This document shows positions 1-7,722 of a DNA stretch of 64,000 nt, one piece after another. Below the pieces are notes generated by a model. It had not been told where the DNA came from. It did not search any database and saw nothing but the letters and a program-made list of their open reading frames with translations. A program made the position numbers and the translations under genes. The stretch comes from Janthinobacterium sp. 67 (GTDB lineage Bacteria; Pseudomonadota; Gammaproteobacteria; Burkholderiales; Burkholderiaceae_D): contig NZ_PGES01000001.1 of assembly GCF_002797895.1 (NCBI RefSeq), forward strand, positions 1,488,001 to 1,552,000, in the 5' to 3' direction. Each line of letters opens with the position of its first letter. The first letter of the stretch is position 1.

Positions 1-320
1 GGTATTCGCCGCTGCGCGTGCATGTCGACGGCAAGCGCTTCCCGCAGGGCCTGCATCTGTACGGGGCGGCCGAGCTGGTGAAGGCCCAGCACGGTTACTC
101 CGTCCATGCCGTGCACCATCACCAAATCGCGGCCTGGCCACCGAAGCTGGTGGTGATTGCCGATGCGGGCGGCGACCCGTACTGCGTGCACCTGGACGAA
201 AGAAGCATCGACGGCGACTTGCCCGTGTACCGCGCCGAACATGGCACTGGCGAGTGGCGCTTCGAGCTCCATACGGACGATTTCATCGACTTCCTGCACC
301 AGATCGCGCTGGCGGCCTAG
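1..320 (+). CDS. SMI1/KNR4 (SUKH) family protein, C-terminal part
   Basis: The frame is open from the left edge (first full codon at base 3), so this is the end of a longer gene. The visible ~105 residues contain KLVVIADAGGDPYC, which matches the conserved strand of SMI1/KNR4 (SUKH) proteins, followed by a short acidic C-terminal helix region (ELHTDDFIDFL). SUKH proteins are often immunity proteins against polymorphic toxins but also occur as stand-alone genes; no toxin gene is visible because the upstream side is cut off. A GTG at 18 is an in-frame start possibility but would remove the start of the fold. The stop overlaps the stop region of the convergent receptor gene by 4 bases. Confidence 0.65.
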   Translation, partial: YSPLRVHVDGKRFPQGLHLYGAAELVKAQHGYSVHAVHHHQIAAWPPKLVVIADAGGDPYCVHLDERSIDGDLPVYRAEHGTGEWRFELHTDDFIDFLHQIALAA

Positions 321-2587
321 CCTGCTTCGCCTCCCGGCCCGCCAGGGCCGGGACCGCCTGGTCCGCGTCCGCCAGGCGGACCGAAGCGTGGCTCACGATC
401 ACCCTCCTTCGCCGCCGACGTGGCGCCGCCCAGGCGGTACGACAGCCCCACATAAATCATGCGTCCGTCGAAGCGCCGCGTGCTCGTCTCGCGCAGGGAC
501 GCGCTGTTGATGACGGTTTCCATCTTGTTGCTGCTGAATACATCCGTCACATTCATGACCAGGCTCAGCTGCGGTGTCACCGTATGGCGCCAGCTCACAT
601 TCAAGGTATTGTTGGGCGAACGGTAACCCTGTCCGGACAGCATCTTGCCCTGCATTTGCAGGGCCAGCTGCAACTGGTTGGCCGCATCGAACTGGTAATT
701 GAGGCGCGCGCGTCCGCTCAGGGCGTTCGCCGTGCGCGTGCTGAGCTTGCCCAGGTCGTCGGAACTCGTCTGCTGGCTGCGCGCCAGGTTGCCGCTCGTG
801 TTCAATGTCAAGGATGGCGTGAGCTTGCCGCTGACGCTGAACTCCAGGCCGCTCGAATGGCTGCCTTCGCCGTTCTGGCGCGTGGTCAGGAGCACATTGT
901 CGCTGATAAAGTAGCGGTAATCGACGATGGCGTCCGTGTCGCGCCGGTGGTAGGCGCGCAAGCTGCTTTCTAGGCCCGCGATCTTCGTTTCATAGCCGAT
1001 CTCGAAGGAATCCGTCTGCGTGGGTTTCAGCTTCGGGTTGCCGGCCGACACATTGAATTCGTCGCGATAGATCACGTAAGGGTTCAGGTCACCCGCATTC
1101 GGGCGGCGGATGCGGTGCGCATAGCTGAAGCGCACATTGCTCTCGTCGCTGACTTTATAAGTGGCGAACAGGCTGGGAATGTAGTTGACGTAGTTGTTGC
1201 CGGCCTCGACATTGCTGGTGATCTGGCGCACGTTCAAGTCCGTGTATTCGGCCCGCAAGCCGGCCAGCGCGCCCCAGCGCTCTGTCAGGCGCATCTGGTA
1301 GGAGCCGTACAGCGCGATGGTGCGCTCGTCGAGTTCGAAGCGGTTGCTGCGCATGGGATTGACGATTTCCGCCAGGCTGCCCGGATTGATGTCCGTATAT
1401 AAGGTGTCGAAACTGCTCTTGTTGTCGGCCACCTTGTAGCCGAGCTTGGCCGTGCCGCCCGCCAGCGGGCGCTCGTAGTCGCCGCTGAAGTCGACGATGC
1501 GGTTGCCCGTCTCGCTGTGCTGGCGCGCGCGGCTATCGAAGGTGTTGACGGGCGCCACCGCGTAGGTATTGGCGTAATCGCTGTCGCTCTCGTTGGTCGA
1601 CGAGGACACGCGCAAGTCGATCTTGAGGGTTTCGCCCGGCAATTCGCCCTTGTGGTCGTAGCGCGCGCCCCAGCTGGTGTTGCGGCTGTCGCCATTGCGC
1701 ACGGTGCTGCGCACATAGTCGCCGATGGTGCTGCCCGTGCTGTCGCCATTGATGTAGCGGTCAAGCGAACGCTGGTCGTTGCTGCGGCCGTTATACGACA
1801 CGCTGGCGGCCAGGGTGTCAGTGGCGTTCAGGTTGTAATTGACGGTGCCGTGCAAGCCCAGCGAGTCGTTCAAGCCGTTGTTGGTGGATTGCTGGCTGCT
1901 GGGGGCGAATGCTCCCGTGCCGCGTTCCAGGCGCTCGCGGCTGACCTCGCCCACGGAATTGCGGCCGTCGTGGCGTACATTGATGCCGCCCTGGTAGCCC
2001 CACGGACCTTCGTTGTAGCTGCCGGACACGGAACTGTTGTAGCGCCCCGCGATGCCCGCATTTGCGTTGACGGTGGCAAAGCCGCCCGGCTTGCGGTTGC
2101 GGCGCATGACCAGGTTCAGGATAGGGCCGCCACCGGCTTCATTGCCGAACTGGGCGCCGGGATTGTTGATCACTTCCACGGATTCGATGTCGTCGGCCGC
2201 CATGGCGTTCAGGGTGGCGCCGCGCGCATCGCCCTGCAGCATGGCCGACGGCTTGCCATCGATCAATATCTGCACATTGCTGCTGCCGCGCAGGGACACG
2301 GAACCATCGGGATCGACGGCCACGGACGGCACATTGTTGAGCGCATCGGCCGCCGTGCCGTTGCTGCTGCCCACGTCGGACTTGACGTCGTAGACTTGCC
2401 GGTCGATACGGCCCGTGGGACGCTCGGCCGTCACGCTGACGGAAGGCGGCGCGTCGGCGGCCGGCGCCTTGGCCGATGCTGGCGCGGGTTTGACGACGGT
2501 ATCGCCAGGGACAGTTTGCGCCTGGACAGCGGTGCCGGAGACGAGCAGGCTGCTACCCGCCAGGCAATGAAAAAAGAGTTTGTGCAT
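317..2587 (-). CDS. TonB-dependent outer membrane receptor
   Basis: A 756-residue outer-membrane receptor. Residues 1-23 form a signal peptide ending at VQAQ. A plug domain follows (about 60-165, with VPSVAVDPDGSVSLRGSSNVQ and the DDIESVEVINNPGAQF segment), then a beta-barrel with many aromatic and polar strands. The last ~35 residues are a Gly/Pro-rich tail (GPPGGRGPGGPGPGG) that is unusual for a barrel, which normally ends in an aromatic residue; the barrel itself probably ends near YVGLSYRLGG. The family imports iron chelates, vitamins or glycans using TonB energy; the substrate cannot be told here. The ATG at 2587 has no clear Shine-Dalgarno. A Fur-like box lies about 110 bases upstream, suggesting iron control. 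Confidence 0.88.
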   Translation of the reverse strand: MHKLFFHCLAGSSLLVSGTAVQAQTVPGDTVVKPAPASAKAPAADAPPSVSVTAERPTGRIDRQVYDVKSDVGSSNGTAADALNNVPSVAVDPDGSVSLRGSSNVQILIDGKPSAMLQGDARGATLNAMAADDIESVEVINNPGAQFGNEAGGGPILNLVMRRNRKPGGFATVNANAGIAGRYNSSVSGSYNEGPWGYQGGINVRHDGRNSVGEVSRERLERGTGAFAPSSQQSTNNGLNDSLGLHGTVNYNLNATDTLAASVSYNGRSNDQRSLDRYINGDSTGSTIGDYVRSTVRNGDSRNTSWGARYDHKGELPGETLKIDLRVSSSTNESDSDYANTYAVAPVNTFDSRARQHSETGNRIVDFSGDYERPLAGGTAKLGYKVADNKSSFDTLYTDINPGSLAEIVNPMRSNRFELDERTIALYGSYQMRLTERWGALAGLRAEYTDLNVRQITSNVEAGNNYVNYIPSLFATYKVSDESNVRFSYAHRIRRPNAGDLNPYVIYRDEFNVSAGNPKLKPTQTDSFEIGYETKIAGLESSLRAYHRRDTDAIVDYRYFISDNVLLTTRQNGEGSHSSGLEFSVSGKLTPSLTLNTSGNLARSQQTSSDDLGKLSTRTANALSGRARLNYQFDAANQLQLALQMQGKMLSGQGYRSPNNTLNVSWRHTVTPQLSLVMNVTDVFSSNKMETVINSASLRETSTRRFDGRMIYVGLSYRLGGATSAAKEGDREPRFGPPGGRGPGGPGPGGPGGEAG

Positions 2588-2694
2588 TTGCTTAAAAAAA
2601 TAATGGAGACGCTACGGATGAGGCGCTACGCCGCGGCGTGAGGGCACATGTGTGGGCACAGTTCCAGCATGCCACGACTCCATTACGCAAAGCA

Positions 2695-2713
2695 AATGCG
2701 AACCATTGTTATT
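2695..2713 (-). promoter_or_regulatory. Fur-like box upstream of the receptor
   Basis: The 19-base element AATGCGAACCATTGTTATT resembles Fur boxes of the AATGCGAATCATTATCATT type. It lies in an AT-rich 180-base gap, about 110 bases before the start codon of the receptor gene. No convincing -35/-10 pair was identified around it, so this is a candidate operator only. Confidence 0.4.
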
Positions 2714-2769
2714 TACTTCAATTTACAAATCTCTTGCGCTTGTGGCATTACAGCCTCATCCGATGACCG

Positions 2770-4095
2770 CTACCGCAGCAAGCCCTTGCCGCGCGCCAGC
2801 TTCAGCCAGCCCGGATATTCCGTCATCAACAAGTCATACAGCTCCGCGTCGCTGTGCTCGTCGGGCGAGCTGACGGAAAAGTAATTGGCGTTGTCGACCA
2901 GGCGTCCCTGCAATTCGTCGAGCTTTTCCAGAAACGGGAAGTCGGAATCGGCAAAGGCGGCGAGGAACTTGCTTTTCGATTTGCGTCCCTTGCCGATGCC
3001 CATGAATTGCCAGAAGATGGCTTCATTGCTGGCCCAGCGCAGCTGCTTCTCCGTCGTTGCCTGGTCGCTCGTGCCGCCATCGGTGACGAACATCACGTAG
3101 ACGGGCAGCTCGGCCGCGACGGGCCGCGTGCGCTCGCCGCCGGCCTTGTCGGGAAAATAAAACGCGCGGATTGCCTGCATGGCGGCGCCATAACGCGTAT
3201 CGCCTTCGAGCGGATGGCGCTGTATGGCCTGGCCCACGTAGGTATTGCAGTTGCTCAAGGCCATGGGCGCCGGATGGTGGACGTTCTTGCCGAACAGGAA
3301 AACGTCGATCTCGCCATCGTCATCGAACTTGCAGCCCAGGGCCAGGATGCGCTCGGCAAAGCGCTGCACCAGCCCCTCTTTATACAGCCGCCCCATGGAG
3401 CCGGAAATATCGAGGCACAGACACACCTTGGCGCGGTGATCAAGCAGCCCCACTTTTTGCAGGGACACGCCCGCCTGCTTGACGAGGCTGACCAGTTGCG
3501 GCGCTTCCCGTTCCACGCGCTTTTCCAGGTTGATCTTCGCCTGCATGACGGCCGAAGCCGCCGTCGGGGCGCTCTGCTCGACTTCGCCGCCGAAATGGCG
3601 CACGAGCGCATCGAGTCCGCCATTGAAACCTTGTCCCACGGCCATGCAGCGCCAGCCGCCATCCTTGCGGTAGATCTCTGCCAGCATGACGGCTTTTTCC
3701 TGTGCGAAATCACTGCCTGCAAAGGCAAAGCGGGCCAGTTCGCGTCCGCCCGCCTGCAGGCGCACGTGGCCAGACTGCAGCTGCGACATCACGCCACCGC
3801 CATCGATGGACGCCGTCACGACGAGGCGGTCTATGCCGGCCGGCAAGCGCGCCAGTTGCAAGGCAAACTCGGCCGCATCGCCCCCGCTGCCGGCACGCGC
3901 TTCCACGCCGCCGCACGGCGTGCGCGGCTGGTTGAAAAAAGTCATGTAGCGTTCGTCGGACAGTTTGCCGGCCGCATCGAGGCCGAAACAGGCCACGTCG
4001 AGCGCCAGCCCCTGCGCGGCCACGCCGACCTGCAGCACGCCGTCGGGAACGAGATTGGCCAGCGGCAAGCGCTGTCCCTTGGACAAGGTTTCCAT
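2770..4095 (-). CDS. TerD domain plus von Willebrand A domain protein (TerF-like)
   Basis: A 441-residue two-domain protein. Residues 1 to ~180 form a TerD-type domain (LDVACFGLDAAGKLSDERYM, FNQPRTPCGGVE, and the end motif GGWRCMAVGQGFNGGLDALV). The C-terminal half is a VWA domain with the MIDAS signature DISGSMG near residue 230 and later LPVYVMFVTDGGTSD. This architecture is that of TerF-like proteins in tellurium-resistance/stress clusters, thought to act in calcium-dependent membrane-linked complexes. AGGAG seven bases before the ATG overlaps the stop region of the upstream TerD gene, so the two are probably translationally coupled. It is the last of three ter-like genes transcribed together. 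Confidence 0.9.
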   Translation of the reverse strand: METLSKGQRLPLANLVPDGVLQVGVAAQGLALDVACFGLDAAGKLSDERYMTFFNQPRTPCGGVEARAGSGGDAAEFALQLARLPAGIDRLVVTASIDGGGVMSQLQSGHVRLQAGGRELARFAFAGSDFAQEKAVMLAEIYRKDGGWRCMAVGQGFNGGLDALVRHFGGEVEQSAPTAASAVMQAKINLEKRVEREAPQLVSLVKQAGVSLQKVGLLDHRAKVCLCLDISGSMGRLYKEGLVQRFAERILALGCKFDDDGEIDVFLFGKNVHHPAPMALSNCNTYVGQAIQRHPLEGDTRYGAAMQAIRAFYFPDKAGGERTRPVAAELPVYVMFVTDGGTSDQATTEKQLRWASNEAIFWQFMGIGKGRKSKSKFLAAFADSDFPFLEKLDELQGRLVDNANYFSVSSPDEHSDAELYDLLMTEYPGWLKLARGKGLLR

Positions 4096-4104
4096 CAGTA
4101 TCTC

Positions 4105-5358
4105 CTAGGCGATGTAGCGGCGCGGATTGTCCGCATTGCAGTCATCCTCGTCTTCCTTGTCCTCGCCCTTGAAGACGACGGGACCGTTGAAGGCCAGCTG
4201 CAGGCTGTCGCCCTGCCAGCTCAGCCACGGTGTCGCCTCGCTGCCCGGCTCCGACGTCTTGCCGGACGGTTCGAGGATGATGCTGTCGGGCGTGATGCGC
4301 GCCATGCCGATCACGTACGTATAGACGGTGTCGTCGTCGGCTGCCTTGGACAGGCGGAAGTCGAATGCGCACTCGACGATCTGCTCGCCATATTGCATGA
4401 CCATCTTCGGCCGCATGGAGGCGACCGAGACGGCGCCATTGGCCACCGCCGAATACACGCTGAAGACGAGACCCACCGTGCCGCCGTAATGCTGCGCCAG
4501 CGCGGGATTGACTTCCACCGTTTCCGTGGCGGGCTCCTTGCCTGCCGCGCCCGCCACGTCGCCCAGGTGGCGCACATAGGGCATGGCATCGAAGCTGCCT
4601 GCCGTGTCCGGCGCCTGGATGAAGCGCATCTGGCCGTTCGGCAAGAGGATGCCGACTCTTAAATCGAGGTCGTCGTTGTCGTCGTCGCCATCGCCGTTAT
4701 CGACCCAGCTGGCCTTGACGGTGAGTTTTTTCGGCGCCCCCGCGCCCTTCTCCAGCGACACCTTGTGCGTCTGGCCCGCCTTGGTGAGCGAGATTTTGGA
4801 CAGGGAAATCTTGGGTGGCGGCGCCGCTTCCGCTGCCGCCTGCGCCACCTCGCCGCCGAAATGGACAACCAGGGCGTCGAGGCCGCCATTGAAACCCTGG
4901 CCCACGGCCATGAAGCGCCAGCCGCCGTCCTTGCGGTAGAACTCGCCCAGCATGACGGCTCTTTCCTGCGCAAAATCGGCGCCCGCATACGTGTAGCGGG
5001 CTAGCTCGCGCCCGCCGTTGAGCAGCCGTAGATGGCCGCTGCCCAGCTGCGCCATCGTGGCGTCGCCATCGATGGCGGCCGTGACGACCAGGCGCTCAAT
5101 CGAGGCAGGCAAACGGTCGAGCTGATAGCTGAAACCGGCCGCGTCGCCGGACGGCGCCGAAGTTTCCACGCCGCCGCATGGCGTGCGCGGCTGGTTGAAG
5201 AAGGTCATGTAGCGGTCGTCGGACAATTTGCCGCTGGCGTCGAGGCCGAAACAGGCAAAATCCAGCGCCACGCCGGCGCTGGCCAGGCCCAGTTGCACGA
5301 TATTGCCCGTGACGAGGCCGGACAGCGCCAGGCGCTGCCCCTTGATCAGGTTTTCCAT
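4105..5358 (-). CDS. Tandem TerD-domain protein
   Basis: About 417 residues. The N-terminal part (MENLIKGQRLALSGL onward) closely parallels that of the downstream TerD-VWA protein, including FNQPRTPCGGVE and VGQGFNGGLDAL, and is followed by a linker and a second TerD-like half with the acidic calcium-type motif DNGDGDDDNDDLDLRVG near residues 230-245. It ends in an acidic tail (GEDKEDEDDCN). The start at 5358 is chosen because the sequence aligns with its paralogue from that methionine; a longer frame exists to 5415 and neither start has a good Shine-Dalgarno. Probably TerA/TerD-type stress or tellurite protein; exact role unknown. Confidence 0.85.
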   Translation of the reverse strand: MENLIKGQRLALSGLVTGNIVQLGLASAGVALDFACFGLDASGKLSDDRYMTFFNQPRTPCGGVETSAPSGDAAGFSYQLDRLPASIERLVVTAAIDGDATMAQLGSGHLRLLNGGRELARYTYAGADFAQERAVMLGEFYRKDGGWRFMAVGQGFNGGLDALVVHFGGEVAQAAAEAAPPPKISLSKISLTKAGQTHKVSLEKGAGAPKKLTVKASWVDNGDGDDDNDDLDLRVGILLPNGQMRFIQAPDTAGSFDAMPYVRHLGDVAGAAGKEPATETVEVNPALAQHYGGTVGLVFSVYSAVANGAVSVASMRPKMVMQYGEQIVECAFDFRLSKAADDDTVYTYVIGMARITPDSIILEPSGKTSEPGSEATPWLSWQGDSLQLAFNGPVVFKGEDKEDEDDCNADNPRRYIA

Positions 5359-5434
5359 GGAGTCAGGGAGAAAGATGGGAGAGACAGAACCGGGCGGCGG
5401 TGCCACCCGGTACATTTACGCAAACAACTGGTTG

Positions 5435-6010
5435 TTAAGCATTAATACCGAACGAGCGGGCCAGAGGACCCAGGCCGCCCTTGAAACCCTGGCCGATGGC
5501 CTTGAATTTCCATTCGCTGCCGGCGCGGTAGATTTCGCCGAAGATCATGGCCGCTTCCGTCGAGCCGTCTTCCGACAGGTCGTAGCGGGCGATTTCCGCG
5601 CCGTTGTCGCCGTTCAGGCAGCGGATGTAGGCCTTGCCCACCATGCCGAAATTCTGCTTGCGGTTTTCCGCGTCGTGGATGGTGACGGCCACGGCGATCT
5701 TGTCGATGTCGGCCGGCACGTTGGCCAGGTCGACGGCGATTTTCTCGTCATCGCCATCGCCGCCGCCCGTCGTGTTGTCGCCCGCGTGGACGATGGAGCC
5801 GTCGGCCGACTTCAGGTTATTGTAAAAAATGAAATCGGCATCGGAACGGGCCTTGCCATCCGTTTTCAGCAGGAAGGCGCTGCCGTCCAGGTCGAAAGCG
5901 GCGCCATCGGTGGCGCGCGGGTCCCAGCCCAGGCCAATCACGATTTTCTTCAAGCCAGGAGCTTCCTTGCTCAGGTTGACATTGCCGCCTTTTTGCAAAC
6001 TGATCGCCAT
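5435..6010 (-). CDS. TerD family protein
   Basis: A 191-residue single-domain TerD/TerE protein: starts [21 protein letters not shown], has the calcium-binding loop with [10 protein letters not shown] and [13 protein letters not shown], and ends with the hallmark [23 protein letters not shown]. The length is that of TerD (about 190). AGAGGAA lies five bases before the ATG. It is the first gene of a three-gene minus-strand ter-like operon; the terB/terC/terZ genes of complete clusters are not visible. The family is linked to tellurite resistance, phage resistance and envelope stress. Confidence 0.93.
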   Translation of the reverse strand: MAISLQKGGNVNLSKEAPGLKKIVIGLGWDPRATDGAAFDLDGSAFLLKTDGKARSDADFIFYNNLKSADGSIVHAGDNTTGGGDGDDEKIAVDLANVPADIDKIAVAVTIHDAENRKQNFGMVGKAYIRCLNGDNGAEIARYDLSEDGSTEAAMIFGEIYRAGSEWKFKAIGQGFKGGLGPLARSFGINA

Positions 6011-6212
6011 GGTTTTCCTCTTTAATGTGGGGGTTGCATTCGGTGTTACAGCTCAGGTCGCCGGTACCCCGGCGCGATGAGCCATGAGCCTACCATAAAG
6101 TTCCTGCTTGCCAGCCGCGCACTATTGAAAATAATGCCATACCAAAATACCATGCCGCTGCCCCGATGCGCAAAATGACGGATAATGCCGCTCGATAAAA
6201 ATTTTCACCATC

Positions 6213-7001
6213 GTGTACCCAGGCTTGTACTTGAACAATACCAAAATACGCCTCGACTGCATCCCCGGCACCCTGTGCGACGAGCGCCTGTGGTCGCGCC
6301 TGGCCCCTGCCCTGGGCGGCGCCTTTGATCTGCGGCACGTGCCCCTGCATCAGGCGCGTTCGCGCCCGCAGATGCAGGCACTGATCGCCAGCCACAGCGC
6401 CCAACAGGCCCATCTGGTGGGCTTTTCGCTGGGCGCCTATCTGGCGCTCGAACACGCGCTGGCGCACCCACAGCGCATCCAGTCCCTCACTTTGATCGCC
6501 AATTCGGCCCAAGGTTTGCTGCCGGCGGAAATAAGCGCGCGCCAACGCATCGTCGCCATGCTCGAGCGCAATACCTATGCGGGCATCACGCGCCAGCGCC
6601 TGCGCGAACTGCTGCACCCGTCGCACCTGGACGATGCGTCGATCACGGATCTGATCCGGCAGATGGGGCTGGACCTGGGCAAGGACGTGCTGCTGGCGCA
6701 ATTCATCACCACCATAGACCGCCCGGACCTGATGGCGCGCTTGCCGGAACTCGATGTTCCCGTGCTGATCGTGGGCGCGGAAGACGACAAGCTCGTCAAT
6801 CCCGACGACCTGCGCGCCATGGCGGAGCGCCTGCCGCAAGCCACCTTGCACTTACTGAAAGGCAACACCGGCCACATGATCCCCTTGGAAGCGCTGGGAC
6901 CGCTGGCCGGCGCGCTGCGCGCGCATTTGGAAGCATTCGGCAATTTCAACGATAATGGCGGGCATCGGGCCTCGCCCCCACCACTTTCACCGAACCCATG
7001 A
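6213..7001 (+). CDS. Alpha/beta hydrolase
   Basis: A 262-residue alpha/beta-hydrolase. LVGFSLGAYLAL supplies the nucleophile elbow (GFSLG, Ser near residue 73), and the C-terminal part has VPVLIVGAEDDKLV (acid) and NTGHMIPLE (His). The start used is a GTG at 6213; since the conserved fold begins at about IRLDCIPGTLCDERLW, an internal start a few codons later is possible. The stop overlaps the start of folA (ATGA), so the two are coupled. Substrate unknown. It is divergent from the ter-like operon. Confidence 0.85.
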   Translation: MYPGLYLNNTKIRLDCIPGTLCDERLWSRLAPALGGAFDLRHVPLHQARSRPQMQALIASHSAQQAHLVGFSLGAYLALEHALAHPQRIQSLTLIANSAQGLLPAEISARQRIVAMLERNTYAGITRQRLRELLHPSHLDDASITDLIRQMGLDLGKDVLLAQFITTIDRPDLMARLPELDVPVLIVGAEDDKLVNPDDLRAMAERLPQATLHLLKGNTGHMIPLEALGPLAGALRAHLEAFGNFNDNGGHRASPPPLSPNP

Positions 7002-7483
7002 GCCATTTGACCATCATCGTCGCCACCGACCAGCAAGGCGGCATCGGCATCGACAACACCCTGCCGTGGAAACTGCCGGAAGACCTGGCCCACTTCAAGC
7101 GTTTGACGACGGGCCACCCCATCATCATGGGCCGCAAGACCTTCGATTCCATCGGTCGTCCGCTGCCGAACCGCCGCAACATCGTCGTCACGCGCAACCC
7201 GGACTGGCGCCATGAGGGCGTGGAAGCCGTGTCGTCGGTGGAAGCGGCCATCGCCCTGCTCGACGGCGACCAGGGCTACGTCATCGGCGGCGCGGAAATC
7301 TACCAGCAGGCATTGCCCCTGACACAGCGTTTGATCATCACGGAAATCGGCCAGACCTTCGACTGCGACGCATTCTTCCCCGCCGTTGACCATGCCGTGT
7401 GGCAAGAAACCGCGCGCGTAGCCCATGTTTCGGAGAAATCCGGCCTGCCGTACGCCTTTGTCACGCTGGAACGCAAAGCCTGA
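6998..7483 (+). CDS. folA: Dihydrofolate reductase
   Basis: A 161-residue DHFR that reduces dihydrofolate to tetrahydrofolate with NADPH. Conserved features are all present: IVATDQQGGIGIDNTLPWKLPEDLAHFK at the active site (given here as the key residues Trp/Leu/Pro and the acidic residue after PWKLP), GHPIIMGRKTFDSIGRPLPNR for NADPH and folate binding, and the GGAEIY motif. Length is typical of bacterial chromosomal FolA. It is translationally coupled to the preceding hydrolase by a 4-base overlap. Confidence 0.97.
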   Translation: MSHLTIIVATDQQGGIGIDNTLPWKLPEDLAHFKRLTTGHPIIMGRKTFDSIGRPLPNRRNIVVTRNPDWRHEGVEAVSSVEAAIALLDGDQGYVIGGAEIYQQALPLTQRLIITEIGQTFDCDAFFPAVDHAVWQETARVAHVSEKSGLPYAFVTLERKA

Positions 7484-7722
7484 TAAGGTTGAGAGTGATG
7501 AGCAGAATGTTGCTGTAATACCCCTGTCACACCCATGCGTCACGCTAGCGCAAGCTTGTGATGCCTTGGGGTGATATTTTTTTCCCGCAGACGCCGCATT
7601 TCTGCGAGAATCCCGTTCTTATTTTTTTTCTGCGGCTGCCGGTTTGTATTACCGCTTGGCTGTCGCGCCCTAGTCCGCCCCTTCACATTTGTCAGGGGCG
7701 GCTTGCTTTTTTGGAGACATGC
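7484..7722 (+). promoter_or_regulatory. Structured leader of the decarboxylase gene with terminator-like hairpin
   Basis: The 239-base gap ends in a hairpin: CCGCCCCT (7675-7682) pairs with AGGGGCGG (7694-7701) and is followed by CTTGCTTTTTT (7702-7712). The Shine-Dalgarno GGAG (7713-7716) of the decarboxylase gene follows immediately. A terminator placed directly before a gene's own ribosome site suggests transcription attenuation. Further upstream CCGCAGA (7585-7591) can pair either with TCTGCG (7601-7606) or with TCTGCGG (7629-7635), two exclusive folds. T-rich runs lie at 7577-7583 and 7619-7629. No known riboswitch class was recognised. Confidence 0.5.
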
